64,000 nt of DNA, from positions 78,861-142,860 of the forward strand of contig NZ_OEQB01000006.1 in NCBI RefSeq assembly GCF_900240295.1, in the 5' to 3' direction. Positions 1-8,924 of this stretch are shown in pieces. A program made the translations under genes and the position numbers. A model generated the notes under the pieces. It did not search any database. It was not told where the DNA came from and saw only the letters and a list, made by a program, of their open reading frames with translations. This DNA is from Megasphaera vaginalis (ex Bordigoni et al. 2020). Its GTDB lineage: Bacteria > Bacillota > Negativicutes > Veillonellales > Megasphaeraceae. The stretch's first letter is position 1. Each line of letters starts with the position of its first letter.

Positions 1-179
1 GCAGCTCATCGATCGGATTCGGTATCAGCGTTGTCGTCATTTTTATTTATTATACGATCATGACCCTGGGGAATGCTTTGGGAAACGGCGGAAAAATACC
101 TGCCGGGATAGCGGCTTTTCTGCCGGATATCATCTGCGGCATTGCCGGTATTTATTTGGTATATAAAAAGTCAAAATAA
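1..179 (+). CDS. LptG/LptF-type LPS export permease, C-terminal end (partial)
   Basis: The window opens inside a gene; frame 3 is open to a TAA at 177-179. The visible 58 residues are hydrophobic and end in a short basic tail, YLVYKKSK. The stretch beginning SSIGFGISVVVIF and the segment LGNGGKIPAGIAAFLPD match the last two membrane helices of YjgP/YjgQ (LptF/LptG) permeases, which extract lipopolysaccharide from the inner membrane together with LptB. The start lies upstream of the window. If right, the cell has an outer membrane although most other genes look Firmicute, which points to Negativicutes. Confidence 0.75.
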   Translation, partial: SSSIGFGISVVVIFIYYTIMTLGNALGNGGKIPAGIAAFLPDIICGIAGIYLVYKKSK

Positions 180-190
180 TGAAGAAATGT

Positions 191-228
191 AAGATGTATC
201 ATCTTTGCACAGAGGATACATCTTTTTT
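191..228 (+). terminator. Rho-independent terminator after the LptG-like gene
   Basis: A perfect 10-bp stem (AAGATGTATC with GATACATCTT) is separated by 14 nt and followed by a T run at 223-228, twelve bases after the stop codon. Confidence 0.85.
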
Positions 229-326
229 CGTATAAGGGAAGAGCTTTATTATCATACATAATTAATGTATAATAAAATGCAGACAGAGACGATCATTACG
301 CAGATTGCATGTACAGGGGGTGTATC

Positions 327-1568
327 ATGGCATACGGAATTACCATGCTTTTTGTCTTGGCCGTTATGGGGGGCGTTATTGCCTATTTGGGCGATAAAAT
401 CGGTTCCCGAGTCGGTAAGCGCAAGATCAAATTATTCGGGCTTCGCCCTAAATATACATCTATTCTGATCACCATTTTGACGGGCATCAGTATTTCCGCC
501 GTGACGCTGGGCGTTATGTCCGTATTGTCGGAAAACGTCCGTATCGCTCTTTTCGGTATGGAACAGCTGCGGCAACAGCAAGCGGCGTTGGAAGAACAAC
601 GGGATCGCTTGTTATCGCAGGCGCAGTTGCTCGGCAGGGAGATGACGGAGAAGAATGAACTGCTAGCACAGAATGAGGCGCTGTTGGAATTGCAGGAAAC
701 CCAGTTGGACGGCGCCAACGAACAACTTCGCTTGACGCTGCTCGATCTGGATCAGGCACAGACGGCTCGTGATGATATGGGCAGGCAGCTTGATTTGGTG
801 CAGGTCGCTTACGATGAAGCGACGCGGAATCTGACGAGTTCCCGTGAAGAGATCGCCGCGTTGGAGGAGACGAAAGCGCGTTTGACAAAAACGGTACAGG
901 CCCTGGATGAACGGAATAAACTGCTGAATCAATCGGTGACGACGATCCGGGAGGGGACGGTTCTTTTCCGCGTCGGCGAAGTTCTTTCCAGCGCTGTTTT
1001 GCCGTCCGGCGAGAGTGAAGCGGCGACGCGTGAAAAGCTGAGCAGCGTTATGAATCAGATCAATACGGGAATTCGTCTCCATTTGGGGATAACCGACGAT
1101 AAGGCCGTTTTATTGTACATTTCTCAGGAAGAGTTCGATGCTGTCGTCAAACAGTTGAGTCAGGCGGAAACGGGACAGAAACTCGTCCGCGTTACGGCTG
1201 CCGGCAATATTATTCTCGGCGAACCGGCATTGGTTCATGTGGCGGTGTATACGAACAATTTGATTTACCATCGCGGCGACGTCGTTTTTGAAGAACGAAT
1301 CGACAGCAGTGAGATACAGGGACAAGCGGAATACCAGGTCATTCATTTCCTTCACAATGTCAATCAGAAAGCGCAGGCAGCCGGGTTGTTGCCGGATCCG
1401 CTGACAGGCAATGTAGGTGCTCTTACGGCGGCGAAAATGTTTGATACGATAGCGCGTATCAAGGGGGCTGAAGGACGGCATGTCATTCTTCGTGCCATCG
1501 CCGCCGCCGACGTTTATACGGCAGGGCCGCTAGATATTACGATCGACGTCGATTCGGAACGTTTTTGA
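327..1568 (+). CDS. DUF3084 family membrane/coiled-coil protein
   Basis: A 413-residue protein of the DUF3084 family, whose biochemical role is unknown. Two membrane helices at about residues 2-24 and 45-65 are followed by a coiled coil (about 75-200) rich in Gln, Glu and Leu, then a mixed alpha/beta domain to the end. I prefer ATG 327 to the in-frame ATG 309 because the AGGGGG ribosome binding site (314-319) lies between them. It follows the LPS-export gene across a terminator and is tightly followed by a YqgF-fold gene, so the next genes probably share its transcript. The topology suggests an envelope-spanning or scaffold role, but this is inference. Confidence 0.8.
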   Translation: MAYGITMLFVLAVMGGVIAYLGDKIGSRVGKRKIKLFGLRPKYTSILITILTGISISAVTLGVMSVLSENVRIALFGMEQLRQQQAALEEQRDRLLSQAQLLGREMTEKNELLAQNEALLELQETQLDGANEQLRLTLLDLDQAQTARDDMGRQLDLVQVAYDEATRNLTSSREEIAALEETKARLTKTVQALDERNKLLNQSVTTIREGTVLFRVGEVLSSAVLPSGESEAATREKLSSVMNQINTGIRLHLGITDDKAVLLYISQEEFDAVVKQLSQAETGQKLVRVTAAGNIILGEPALVHVAVYTNNLIYHRGDVVFEERIDSSEIQGQAEYQVIHFLHNVNQKAQAAGLLPDPLTGNVGALTAAKMFDTIARIKGAEGRHVILRAIAAADVYTAGPLDITIDVDSERF

Positions 1569-1581
1569 GTGAGGGCTGGCA

Positions 1582-1998
1582 ATGATATTGGCAATTGATC
1601 CGGGATCTGAGAAAACAGGCATTGCCGTCGTGGGAGACGACGGCGCATTGCTGCACAAAGAGATTGCAGCGACTGTAAAGTTGCGAGAGGTTTTTGACAG
1701 GATATATACAGGTTATCGTTTTACAGCTATGGTCATGGGCGACGGAACGAATCACAGACGGCTGCAGCCCGTGGCGGAGCAGTGGATTCACGACGGCGGA
1801 CGGGAGATCGCTTTTGCCCTGGTGGACGAGAAATTTACAACTGTTGAAGGGCGCGCTCTTTATTGGAAATACACGCCGCGCCGCGGTTGGCGCCGCTTCT
1901 GGCCGCTGTCGTTGCAATACCCTCCGGAACCTGTCGACGATTTCGTGGCCTGGATTATCGGACTCCGTTATCTGCGGCAGAGGGGAGAGAAACTATGA
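1582..1998 (+). CDS. YqgF/RuvX-like RNase H-fold protein
   Basis: A 138-residue protein with the opening MILAIDPGSEKTGIAVV, in which the Asp of DPG is the first catalytic acid of the RNase H/YqgF (Holliday-resolvase-like) fold. Further acidic residues lie in the VDEKFTTVEGR segment and near the C-terminus (EPVDDFVAWI), in the right order for the family. Canonical YqgF processes pre-16S rRNA; this copy is divergent, so the substrate is uncertain. Its stop overlaps the start of the YitT gene by four bases (ATGA), showing translational coupling. Confidence 0.7.
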   Translation: MILAIDPGSEKTGIAVVGDDGALLHKEIAATVKLREVFDRIYTGYRFTAMVMGDGTNHRRLQPVAEQWIHDGGREIAFALVDEKFTTVEGRALYWKYTPRRGWRRFWPLSLQYPPEPVDDFVAWIIGLRYLRQRGEKL

Positions 1999-2831
1999 TT
2001 GCATATTTGCTCAGAGCCGTCGGCTTGGCTTTCGGCGCATTGATCTATACGATCGGTCTCGATGTGTTTTTGGTACCGAATCACGTCATTGACGGCGGCG
2101 TCGTCGGCCTTGCGCTGATGGCTGCGCACCTGATGGGCATCAGCTTCAGCGTTTTCATCGTTTTGCTGAATATACCGTTCTTCGTCATCGGCTACCATAA
2201 GATCGGCGTGCATTTTACGTTGGCGTCGCTCTTTGCCGTCCTGTGTCTGTCGTTGTGGAACAATTTTTTTCATTACGATCCGCTTACGGCGGATCCCTTC
2301 TTGTCCACGATTTTCGGCGGCATTATCATCGGTCTCGGCGTCGGCCTGATTATCCGTTGGGGCGGATCACTGGACGGTACGGAGATTATGGCTATCATTG
2401 CCGATAAACACATTCCCTTTTCCGTCGGTGAAATTATTATGTTTTTCAACCTCTTTATCCTAGGCAGTTCGGGATTCGTTTTTTCCTGGGACAGCGCAAT
2501 GTATTCGCTGGTCGCCTATTTTATTGCGTACAAGATGATAGACGTCGTGACGAACGGGCTTGATGAAATGAAGGGGCTCTTCATCGTGACGTCCAAGAAT
2601 GATGAAGTTTCCCGCTGTATCACCCAGGACCTGCATCGTGCCGTCACCTTGTTGTATGGTGAAGGCGCTTACAGCCGGCAGAAAACGTTGATTTTATACT
2701 GTGTCGTGTCCCGATTGGAGATCATGCAGCTCCGCAATGCGGTCAATCGGATTGATGAGAATGCGTTCATTTCCGTGTTTCCGATTCAGGAAGCGCAAGG
2801 CGGGCTTTTTCGACGGCGCAGTCATCCGTGA
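1995..2831 (+). CDS. YitT family membrane protein (DUF161/DUF2179)
   Basis: A 278-residue protein with about five to six membrane helices in the first 180 residues and a soluble C-terminal DUF2179-type domain (about 190-270, starting GLFIVTSKNDEV). The conserved patterns FLVPNHVIDGGVVGLAL and GGSLDGTEIMAI are typical of YitT proteins, which are widespread in Firmicutes with no settled function. I use ATG 1995 rather than the longer in-frame extension because AGGGGAGAG sits just upstream and the start overlaps the previous stop. Confidence 0.85.
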   Translation: MIAYLLRAVGLAFGALIYTIGLDVFLVPNHVIDGGVVGLALMAAHLMGISFSVFIVLLNIPFFVIGYHKIGVHFTLASLFAVLCLSLWNNFFHYDPLTADPFLSTIFGGIIIGLGVGLIIRWGGSLDGTEIMAIIADKHIPFSVGEIIMFFNLFILGSSGFVFSWDSAMYSLVAYFIAYKMIDVVTNGLDEMKGLFIVTSKNDEVSRCITQDLHRAVTLLYGEGAYSRQKTLILYCVVSRLEIMQLRNAVNRIDENAFISVFPIQEAQGGLFRRRSHP

Positions 2832-2937
2832 TTCTCAGTTGACAGAATTCATATATTTGCTATTATAGAAAAGAATTACAAGTTATCATACTATATATAG
2901 ATTAGCAGTATACCTGGTGGGATTTAGGAGGAATAAG

Positions 2938-3168
2938 ATGGCACAGTTGAATTTTAATATTGAAGATGTATGCGGAACCTTGTCGGAGAATAAAGACGGC
3001 TGGCGTAAAGAGCTTACGTATATCAGTTGGAATAACCGGGCGCCCAAGTTTGACCTGCGCTCCTGGGATCCTGACTATCAGGCCATGACAAAGGGGATTA
3101 CGTTGACGAAAGAAGAATTGATGAAGCTTCGGGACGTATTGAATGAAATTGATTTCGACGCCTATTGA
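2938..3168 (+). CDS. YdbC-like PC4-type single-stranded DNA binding protein
   Basis: A 76-residue protein containing SENKDGWRKELTYISWNNRAPKFDLRSWDPDY, a pattern typical of the YdbC family, which folds like the eukaryotic PC4 coactivator and binds single-stranded nucleic acid. The start at 2938 has a strong AGGAGG seven bases upstream; an in-frame start at 2917 would lie before that site. It is a single-gene unit with its own terminator. The cellular role of the family is not established. Confidence 0.75.
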   Translation: MAQLNFNIEDVCGTLSENKDGWRKELTYISWNNRAPKFDLRSWDPDYQAMTKGITLTKEELMKLRDVLNEIDFDAY

Positions 3169-3179
3169 GGAAGGGATGG

Positions 3180-3232
3180 GTATGCTGTTGGGAAGATTCT
3201 AAATCAGAATATTCGGACAGCATACTTTTTTT
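3180..3232 (+). terminator. Terminator after the YdbC-like gene
   Basis: GTATGCTGT pairs with ACAGCATAC (stem 9 bp, long loop), followed by seven T's. Confidence 0.8.
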
Positions 3233-3240
3233 AGTATTCC

Positions 3241-3269
3241 TTGCCAAAGGGACAGAAACATTATATAAT
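3241..3269 (+). promoter_or_regulatory. Sigma-A type promoter of the fapR-fab operon
   Basis: TTGCCA (3241-3246) and a perfect TATAAT (3264-3269) are spaced by exactly 17 bases. Transcription would start near 3276, just before the FapR operator. Confidence 0.8.
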
Positions 3270-3288
3270 TCAATAATAACATGTACTA

Positions 3289-3305
3289 TTAATACTTGGT
3301 CATAA
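3289..3305 (+). promoter_or_regulatory. FapR operator (autoregulatory site)
   Basis: TTAATACTTGGTCATAA matches the palindromic FapR box of Firmicutes (TTAGTACCTGGTACTAA) at 13 of 17 positions. It lies 20 bases downstream of the -10 box and just upstream of fapR. FapR is released from such sites by malonyl-CoA, so the operon should rise when the precursor accumulates. The site also overlaps the upstream TTG start candidate, arguing against that start. Confidence 0.75.
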
Positions 3306-3316
3306 ACACAGGTGGT

Positions 3317-3862
3317 ATGATGGTTCGCATAGCTCGGGACAAGCGGCACATGCTGTTGAAAAAACGAATAGAAGAGAATCCTTTCATCAACGATGAAGAA
3401 TTGGCTGATGAATTCTCCGTCAGCATTGCGACTGTACGTCTCGATCGCATGGCCCTGGGGATTCCGGAGCTTCGCATCCGCATCAAACAACGGGCTGAAG
3501 CGGCGCAGCCGCGAAAGGACGCGTCAGCGGTCATGGGCGAGCTTGTCGACTGCACTGTCGGTAAAAATGCCATTTCCATTCTCACGGCGACGGAGGATAT
3601 GGTTGATGAGGCGCGTATTGTGCGTTCGCAGTATTTATATACGCAGGCCAGTTCACTGACGCGGGCAGTACTGAACTTACCGCTTTGCATTGTTGCCGTA
3701 GGCAATATCAAATATAAACAGCCTGTAACCGTCGGCGATAAGCTGGTGGCGAAAGCGGAAGTCATCCGCCGGCGGGATCAAAAGCATTATGTGTGGGTGA
3801 AAATTCGCAAGAGCGCCAAAGAAGTTTTTCGCGCTAAGTTTATCATAGAGTCTTTAGATTAA
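3317..3862 (+). CDS. fapR: FapR, malonyl-CoA-sensing repressor of lipid synthesis
   Basis: About 181 residues: an N-terminal winged-helix domain (KRHMLLKKRIEENPFINDEELADEFSVS, then TVRLDRMALGIPELR) followed by a hotdog-fold effector domain that binds malonyl-CoA. FapR represses fatty-acid and phospholipid genes, and here it heads the operon it should control. ATG 3317 or ATG 3320 is preferred, since the AGGTGG at 3310-3315 precedes them; the TTG at 3296 lies inside the operator and has no ribosome binding site. Length matches the family (about 185-190). plsX follows after 16 bases. Confidence 0.9.
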   Translation: MMVRIARDKRHMLLKKRIEENPFINDEELADEFSVSIATVRLDRMALGIPELRIRIKQRAEAAQPRKDASAVMGELVDCTVGKNAISILTATEDMVDEARIVRSQYLYTQASSLTRAVLNLPLCIVAVGNIKYKQPVTVGDKLVAKAEVIRRRDQKHYVWVKIRKSAKEVFRAKFIIESLD

Positions 3863-3878
3863 TGGGAGTTGGAAGGGT

Positions 3879-4901
3879 ATGAAAATAGCTGTAGATGCTA
3901 TGGGGGGCGATTACGCGCCGGAGCAGGTTGTTCTCGGTGCGATCGACGCCGTCGAATCGTATGACTATGATGTTGTTCTTGTCGGTGATGAAACGAAGAT
4001 AAGACAAGTCTTGAAGAAGTACGGCGCGAAAGAAAGTGAGCGTCTCGCTGTCGTTCATGCCGGTGAAGTCATCGAAATGGGAGAACATCCGGCGCAGGCA
4101 ATTCGCAAAAAGAAAGATGCTTCCATTGTTGTAGCGACTCGCTTGGTAAAAGAGGGCGTATGTGCTGCCGTCGTAGCACCCGGCAGTACCGGCGCCGCCG
4201 TTACGGCGGCCCTTTTGGGATTGGGGCGGATCAGGGGGATTGAACGGCCCTGTATCGCGACGCCGATTCCGTCGAAGAAGGGTATTACGGTTTTGCTGGA
4301 CTCAGGAGCCAATTCGGACAGCAAGCCGAAGCACCTGGTGCAGGGCGCTATTATGGGGACGCATTATGCCAAGTATATTCTGGGAATTGGCGAACCGCGC
4401 GTCGGGCTTCTCAATATCGGTGAAGAGGCTTCAAAGGGCAACGAGCTTGCCCAGGCCACCTATCCCATGCTCGAGAAAGTAAAGACGATTTCTTTTTACG
4501 GCAATGTGGAGGGACGGGATATTACCGAGGGAAAGGTCGATGTCGTCGTTTGTGACGGCTTTGTCGGCAACGTAATACTTAAGTTTGCCGAAGGCATCGC
4601 CATGTTTATCATCCAGTTGGTCAAGGAGGCAATAAAACACGGCGGTTTTATCGCCAAGCTCGGCGCCTTGGCTGTTTATCCGGCCCTGAAAAAGCTGGGC
4701 AAACGCTTGGACTTTACAGAATACGGCGGCGCGCCTTTGTTGGGAGTCGACGGCAGTTTTATTATCTGCCACGGTTCATCGAAGGCGAAAACGATAAAAC
4801 GTGCTGTACGTGTAGCCGGTGAACTTGTCGATCAGGATGTCGTCGGTCATATACGCAGCAGCATAGAAGAAGAAGGAGAACAATATGATAGTGAAAGCTA
4901 G
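3879..4901 (+). CDS. plsX: PlsX, phosphate acyltransferase
   Basis: A 340-residue enzyme that converts acyl-ACP to acyl-phosphate, the activated acyl donor for PlsY in phosphatidic acid synthesis. It opens with MKIAVDAMGGDYAPE and carries STGAAVTAALLGLGRI and LLDSGANSDSKPKHLVQGA, all signature segments of PlsX. The length is normal. The 3' end overlaps fabH by 17 bases, so translation is coupled. The neighbours fapR and fabH are the usual companions in Firmicutes. Confidence 0.95.
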   Translation: MKIAVDAMGGDYAPEQVVLGAIDAVESYDYDVVLVGDETKIRQVLKKYGAKESERLAVVHAGEVIEMGEHPAQAIRKKKDASIVVATRLVKEGVCAAVVAPGSTGAAVTAALLGLGRIRGIERPCIATPIPSKKGITVLLDSGANSDSKPKHLVQGAIMGTHYAKYILGIGEPRVGLLNIGEEASKGNELAQATYPMLEKVKTISFYGNVEGRDITEGKVDVVVCDGFVGNVILKFAEGIAMFIIQLVKEAIKHGGFIAKLGALAVYPALKKLGKRLDFTEYGGAPLLGVDGSFIICHGSSKAKTIKRAVRVAGELVDQDVVGHIRSSIEEEGEQYDSES

Positions 4902-5880
4902 ACCAGCGGGTATTCTCGGGACAGGTCACTGTGTGCCCGATCAAGTTTGGACCAATAAAGATCTGGAAAAAATGATGGATACATCTGATGAATGGATTCG
5001 GTCGCGAACGGGCATCGGTGCACGGCATGTTGCTCCGTACGGCGTCAATACGTCGGATTTGGCCGTAGGCGCGGCCAGGGAAGCTTTGACGATGGCCGGA
5101 ATCGCGCCGGAAGAGATCGATCTGATCATCGTCTGCACGTTGACGCCGAACCGTTCTACGCCGTCTACGGCTTGCCTGGTTCAGGCGGAGCTTCACGCTG
5201 TCAATGCGGCGGCATTTGATTTGGAAGCTGCCTGTTCGGGATTTGCATACGGATCGACAATTGCGTCTCAATTCATTGAAAACGGGTATTATGATACGAT
5301 CCTCGTCATCGGAGCGGAAGTCCTTTCCCGCGTCATCAACTGGAAAGACCGTTCGACGTGCGTTCTTTTCGGAGACGGCGCCGGCGCCGCCGTTATCGGC
5401 AGAGTGCCTGAAGGTTACGGTATCCTCAGCAGCGCTATGGGCGCCGACGGAACCGGCGGGGACTTTTTGACGGTGCCGACAGGCGGGATTGAAACGCCCA
5501 TTACGGATGCCATGCGTGAAGACGGTTCGGCTTATGCCGTCATGAACGGCCAGGAAGTGTATAAGTTTGCCGTCAAGGCCATGCCTCATGCCGCTGAACT
5601 GGCGCTGCAAAGGGCGGAACTGAAAAAGGAAGATATTGATGTTCTGGTTCCTCACCAGGCCAATATCCGAATTATCGAATCGGCGGCTAAGCGGCTGCAT
5701 GTACCGATGGATAAGGTATATGTCAATATTGAACGTTATGCCAACACGTCGGGAGCCTCCATTCCCATCGCCTTGGACGAAGCCAATCGCAAGGGCATGA
5801 TGAAGCGGGGCGATATCGTTTGTTTAGACGGATTCGGTGCCGGCCTTACCTGGGCCAGCATCATCATGAAATGGTATTGA
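4885..5880 (+). CDS. fabH: FabH, beta-ketoacyl-ACP synthase III
   Basis: A 331-residue condensing enzyme that starts fatty-acid synthesis by joining an acyl-CoA primer with malonyl-ACP. The catalytic triad is visible: Cys at about 117 (LEAACSGFAYG), His in VPHQANIRII and Asn in YANTSGASIP. AAGGAGAA ends four bases before ATG 4885, inside the end of plsX. Full length, with no anomaly seen. Confidence 0.95.
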   Translation: MIVKARPAGILGTGHCVPDQVWTNKDLEKMMDTSDEWIRSRTGIGARHVAPYGVNTSDLAVGAAREALTMAGIAPEEIDLIIVCTLTPNRSTPSTACLVQAELHAVNAAAFDLEAACSGFAYGSTIASQFIENGYYDTILVIGAEVLSRVINWKDRSTCVLFGDGAGAAVIGRVPEGYGILSSAMGADGTGGDFLTVPTGGIETPITDAMREDGSAYAVMNGQEVYKFAVKAMPHAAELALQRAELKKEDIDVLVPHQANIRIIESAAKRLHVPMDKVYVNIERYANTSGASIPIALDEANRKGMMKRGDIVCLDGFGAGLTWASIIMKWY

Positions 5881-5889
5881 TGAGGTGAC

Positions 5890-6837
5890 ATGACTATGAA
5901 AACTGCATTCGTGTTTCCCGGACAAGGCGCGCAGAAGACAGGCATGCTGAAGGATCTGTATGAAGCCTATCCGTTGGTCAGGGAAGTCTTTGAAGAAGCC
6001 GATGATACGCTGGGGTTTTCTTTGACGCAACTTTGCTTTGAAGGTCCTGACGAAGAATTGATGAAGACCTTTAATACGCAGCCTGCTATTTTGACGGCCA
6101 GCACAGCTTGCTGCCGCGTTTTGATGCAGGAAGGGATCCGTCCCGACATCGTTGCCGGCCACAGTTTGGGCGAATATTCCGCTTTAGTTGCCGCCGGGGC
6201 CTTGTCTTTTGCCGACGCCGTCAAGACCGTTCGGCTGCGCGGTCAGTTCATGCAGGACGCCGTTCCCCTTGGTGAAGGGGCCATGGCTGCCATTCTTGGC
6301 CTTGACGATGATACGATCAAGGAAATTTGTCATACCGTTTCGCTGCAAGGCGGAGCCGTACAAGCCGTTAACTTCAATTGCCCCGGTCAGACCGTTATCG
6401 CCGGTGCGGCGAAGGCCGTGGAAACAGCGGCCGCCGAATTGAAAAAGGCCGGTGCGAAGCGCGCCGTCATGCTTTCTGTCAGTGCTCCTTTCCACAGTAC
6501 GCTCATGGAGCCGGCTGCGAGGAGACTGGCAGAAGTACTTGAAGAAATTACGATTAATGACGCCGAGATTCCTGTTGTTGCCAACGTTAATGGCAGGGTT
6601 GAAACGGCGGCTGCCGAAATCAAGCAGAATCTTGTGGCTCAAGCGGCCAGTCCCGTGCTTTGGATCGACTGTACGCGGACTATGCGGCAGTGCGGCGCCG
6701 ACGTCTTTGTTGAGGCCGGTCCGGGCAAGACGCTGTGCGGCTTTAACAAGAAAATTGACAAATCGATTCACAGTGAAAACGTAGAAGATATACCGTCCTT
6801 ACAGAAAACGCTTGAATTTTTCCAGGGGGTCAGATAA
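5890..6837 (+). CDS. fabD: FabD, malonyl-CoA:ACP transacylase
   Basis: A 315-residue enzyme that loads malonyl groups from CoA onto ACP. It opens with the family hallmark FPGQGAQ and has the nucleophile in AGHSLGEYSAL (Ser about 92) and the partner His in APFHSTLM. The start is ATG 5890, with ATG 5896 also possible. It lies 9 bases after fabH and 1 base before fabG, in the middle of the operon. Confidence 0.94.
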   Translation: MTMKTAFVFPGQGAQKTGMLKDLYEAYPLVREVFEEADDTLGFSLTQLCFEGPDEELMKTFNTQPAILTASTACCRVLMQEGIRPDIVAGHSLGEYSALVAAGALSFADAVKTVRLRGQFMQDAVPLGEGAMAAILGLDDDTIKEICHTVSLQGGAVQAVNFNCPGQTVIAGAAKAVETAAAELKKAGAKRAVMLSVSAPFHSTLMEPAARRLAEVLEEITINDAEIPVVANVNGRVETAAAEIKQNLVAQAASPVLWIDCTRTMRQCGADVFVEAGPGKTLCGFNKKIDKSIHSENVEDIPSLQKTLEFFQGVR

Positions 6838-6838
6838 A

Positions 6839-7582
6839 ATGCTTTTAACAGGTAAAACTGCCGTTATTACCGGTGGTTCGCGCGGCATTGGCAGAGCTAT
6901 TGCCGTTGCTCTCGCCAGGGAAGGCGCCAATGTCGCCGTCATCTATGCAGGAAATACGGCGGCGGCGGAAGAAACGGTCCGGCTCATTGAAGCGGCCGGG
7001 GCGAGAGCGGTGGCGCTGCAATGCGATGTGGCGCAAGAAGAGGCCGTTGCCGCAATGGTCAAGGCAGTCATGGAAGCTTTCGGCACTATCGATATTTTGG
7101 TCAATAACGCCGGCATTACGCGGGACGGACTGTTGATGCGCATGAAGCAGGCTGATTGGCAGGCTGTGATCAACACGAATTTGAACGGCATGTTCTATTG
7201 TGCAAAAGAAGTGACGAAAATCATGATGAAGAAGCGCAGCGGCGCTATCGTCAACCTTTCGTCCGTCGTCGGTCTTACGGGCAACGCGGGACAGGCGAAT
7301 TATGCGGCTGCCAAAGCCGGCGTTATCGGTTTTACAAAATCCCTTGCCAAAGAATTGGCAAGCCGGAATATCCGGGCCAATGTTATTGCCCCCGGATTTA
7401 TCGATACGGACATGACTGCGGTTCTGAGCGATGCCGCAAAAGACGATCTGAAACGATCCATTCCACTGGGGCGGGCCGCTCGGCCTGAAGAGGTGGCGGA
7501 AGCCGTTCTGTTCCTGGTTTCCGAAAAAGCCAGTTATATTACCGGCCAAGTCCTTAATGTAGACGGCGGCATGGTGATGTAA
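6839..7582 (+). CDS. fabG: FabG, 3-oxoacyl-ACP reductase
   Basis: A 247-residue short-chain dehydrogenase that reduces 3-oxoacyl-ACP with NADPH. The nucleotide-binding motif TGGSRGIG is near residue 11, NNAG near 90, and the catalytic Ser and YxxxK (NYAAAKAG) follow. ATG 6839 is chosen because AGGGGG (6824-6829) precedes it; the longer reading from 6812 would overlap fabD without support. The C-terminal NVDGGMVM is typical of FabG. Confidence 0.94.
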   Translation: MLLTGKTAVITGGSRGIGRAIAVALAREGANVAVIYAGNTAAAEETVRLIEAAGARAVALQCDVAQEEAVAAMVKAVMEAFGTIDILVNNAGITRDGLLMRMKQADWQAVINTNLNGMFYCAKEVTKIMMKKRSGAIVNLSSVVGLTGNAGQANYAAAKAGVIGFTKSLAKELASRNIRANVIAPGFIDTDMTAVLSDAAKDDLKRSIPLGRAARPEEVAEAVLFLVSEKASYITGQVLNVDGGMVM

Positions 7583-7617
7583 ATATAACTAAACCAATTG
7601 AAAGGGGGTGAACGGAA

Positions 7618-7863
7618 ATGAGCGAAGAAGTTACTTTTGAAAAAGTTAAAGGTATCGTTGTTGAACAGCTCGGTGTTGACGAAAAAGAAGTCAAGATGGA
7701 AGCTGCTTTTATCGATGATTTAGGCGCTGATTCCTTGGATATCGTTGAATTAATCATGGCTTTCGAAGAAGAATTCAATATCGAAATTCCCGATGATGTG
7801 GCGGAAAAGATCAAAACTGTAAAAGATACGGTGGATTACATCGAAAAAGAAAAAAAAGCATAA
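7618..7863 (+). CDS. acpP: Acyl carrier protein
   Basis: An 81-residue acidic protein with the phosphopantetheine site [12 protein letters not shown] (Ser about 39) between helix 1 and helix 2, as in primary-metabolism ACPs. It sits between fabG and fabK with a strong AAGGGGGTGA upstream. It carries the growing acyl chain for the Fab enzymes and PlsX. A second, divergent ACP is encoded at 20583-20819, so the two should not be confused. Confidence 0.95.
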   Translation: MSEEVTFEKVKGIVVEQLGVDEKEVKMEAAFIDDLGADSLDIVELIMAFEEEFNIEIPDDVAEKIKTVKDTVDYIEKEKKA

Positions 7864-7932
7864 GCAAGACTGAATGCCGGCGGGGGAGAGTTCATTTCCC
7901 CCTGACGGCAATCTTGATTGGAGGAAAATATA

Positions 7933-8889
7933 GTGAAGCTGCCGGAGTTAAAAATAGGTAAGCTTATCGCAAAAGTACCGATCATCCAAGGCGGGATGGC
8001 CATTCGCCTGTCAACGGCGCCTTTGGCGGCAGCTGTTGCAAATGAAGGCGGTATAGGACTCATCGCCGCATCCGGTATGCCTTTCGATGAGTTGCGGTAT
8101 GAAATTCAATTGGCCAAAAAAATGGCTCCTGACGGAATCATAGGTATTAATGTAATGGTAGCGGCTCGTGAGTTTAAGGGCCTGGTTGCCACTGCAATTG
8201 ATGAAGGAATCGATCTGGTTGTCGCAGGCGCAGGCTTTTCCCGCGATATGTTCGCATGGGGAAAAGAATCGGGCACGCCTATTGTCCCGATTGTGTCATC
8301 AGCGAAACTGGCGAAAATATCCCAATCCCTGGGTGCGGCTGCGATTATTGTTGAAGGCGCGGAAGCAGGCGGGCATTTGGGAACCAATCGTTCGAGCCGT
8401 GATATTGTACCGGAAGTACGGGCTGTCGTCGACCTTCCCGTAATCGGCGCCGGCGGTGTACTGCACGGTGAAGACATTGCGGCCATGCTCCGTTTGGGAG
8501 CAAACGGCGTGCAGATGGGCAGTCGCTTTGCGGCGAGTGTGGAAGCGAATGGTTCGGACGAATTGAAAAAGGTCTATTTACGTGCGAATAACCCGGAAGA
8601 TTTTATCCTGGTTCACAGTCCTGTCGGTCTTCCCGGACAGGCGATCCGCACTCCTTTTTCGGAAAAAATACTCATGGACAAGGCGCCGAAGCCCGTCGTC
8701 TGTGATTCCTGTCTGAAAAAATGCAGTCACAAATACTGCATTATTCGGGCGTTGACACGGGCGCAGCAGGGCGATGTCGAAACGGGACTCGTCTTTTCCG
8801 GTAAACGGATGCGCGAAATTCATGAGATTCTGTCTGTGAAGGAAATATTTGCCTATTTGAAACGTGAAATGGAAGAAATTCCTGACTGA
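7933..8889 (+). CDS. fabK: FabK, FMN-dependent enoyl-ACP reductase II
   Basis: A 318-residue protein of the 2-nitropropane dioxygenase/FabK fold that performs the last reduction of each elongation round. VPIIQGGMAIRLS, VEGAEAGGHLG and GAGGVLHGEDIAAMLRLGANGVQMGSRF (read here in separate pieces) form the FMN site; a Cys cluster near the C-terminus (CDSCLKKCSHKYC) is common in FabK. GTG 7933 is preferred because GGAGG ends eight bases upstream. FabK is not inhibited by triclosan, and no FabI is seen here. Confidence 0.9.
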   Translation: MKLPELKIGKLIAKVPIIQGGMAIRLSTAPLAAAVANEGGIGLIAASGMPFDELRYEIQLAKKMAPDGIIGINVMVAAREFKGLVATAIDEGIDLVVAGAGFSRDMFAWGKESGTPIVPIVSSAKLAKISQSLGAAAIIVEGAEAGGHLGTNRSSRDIVPEVRAVVDLPVIGAGGVLHGEDIAAMLRLGANGVQMGSRFAASVEANGSDELKKVYLRANNPEDFILVHSPVGLPGQAIRTPFSEKILMDKAPKPVVCDSCLKKCSHKYCIIRALTRAQQGDVETGLVFSGKRMREIHEILSVKEIFAYLKREMEEIPD

Positions 8890-8924
8890 GTACAGTGTGA
8901 TGATGAAGTGATGAGGTGAACAGA

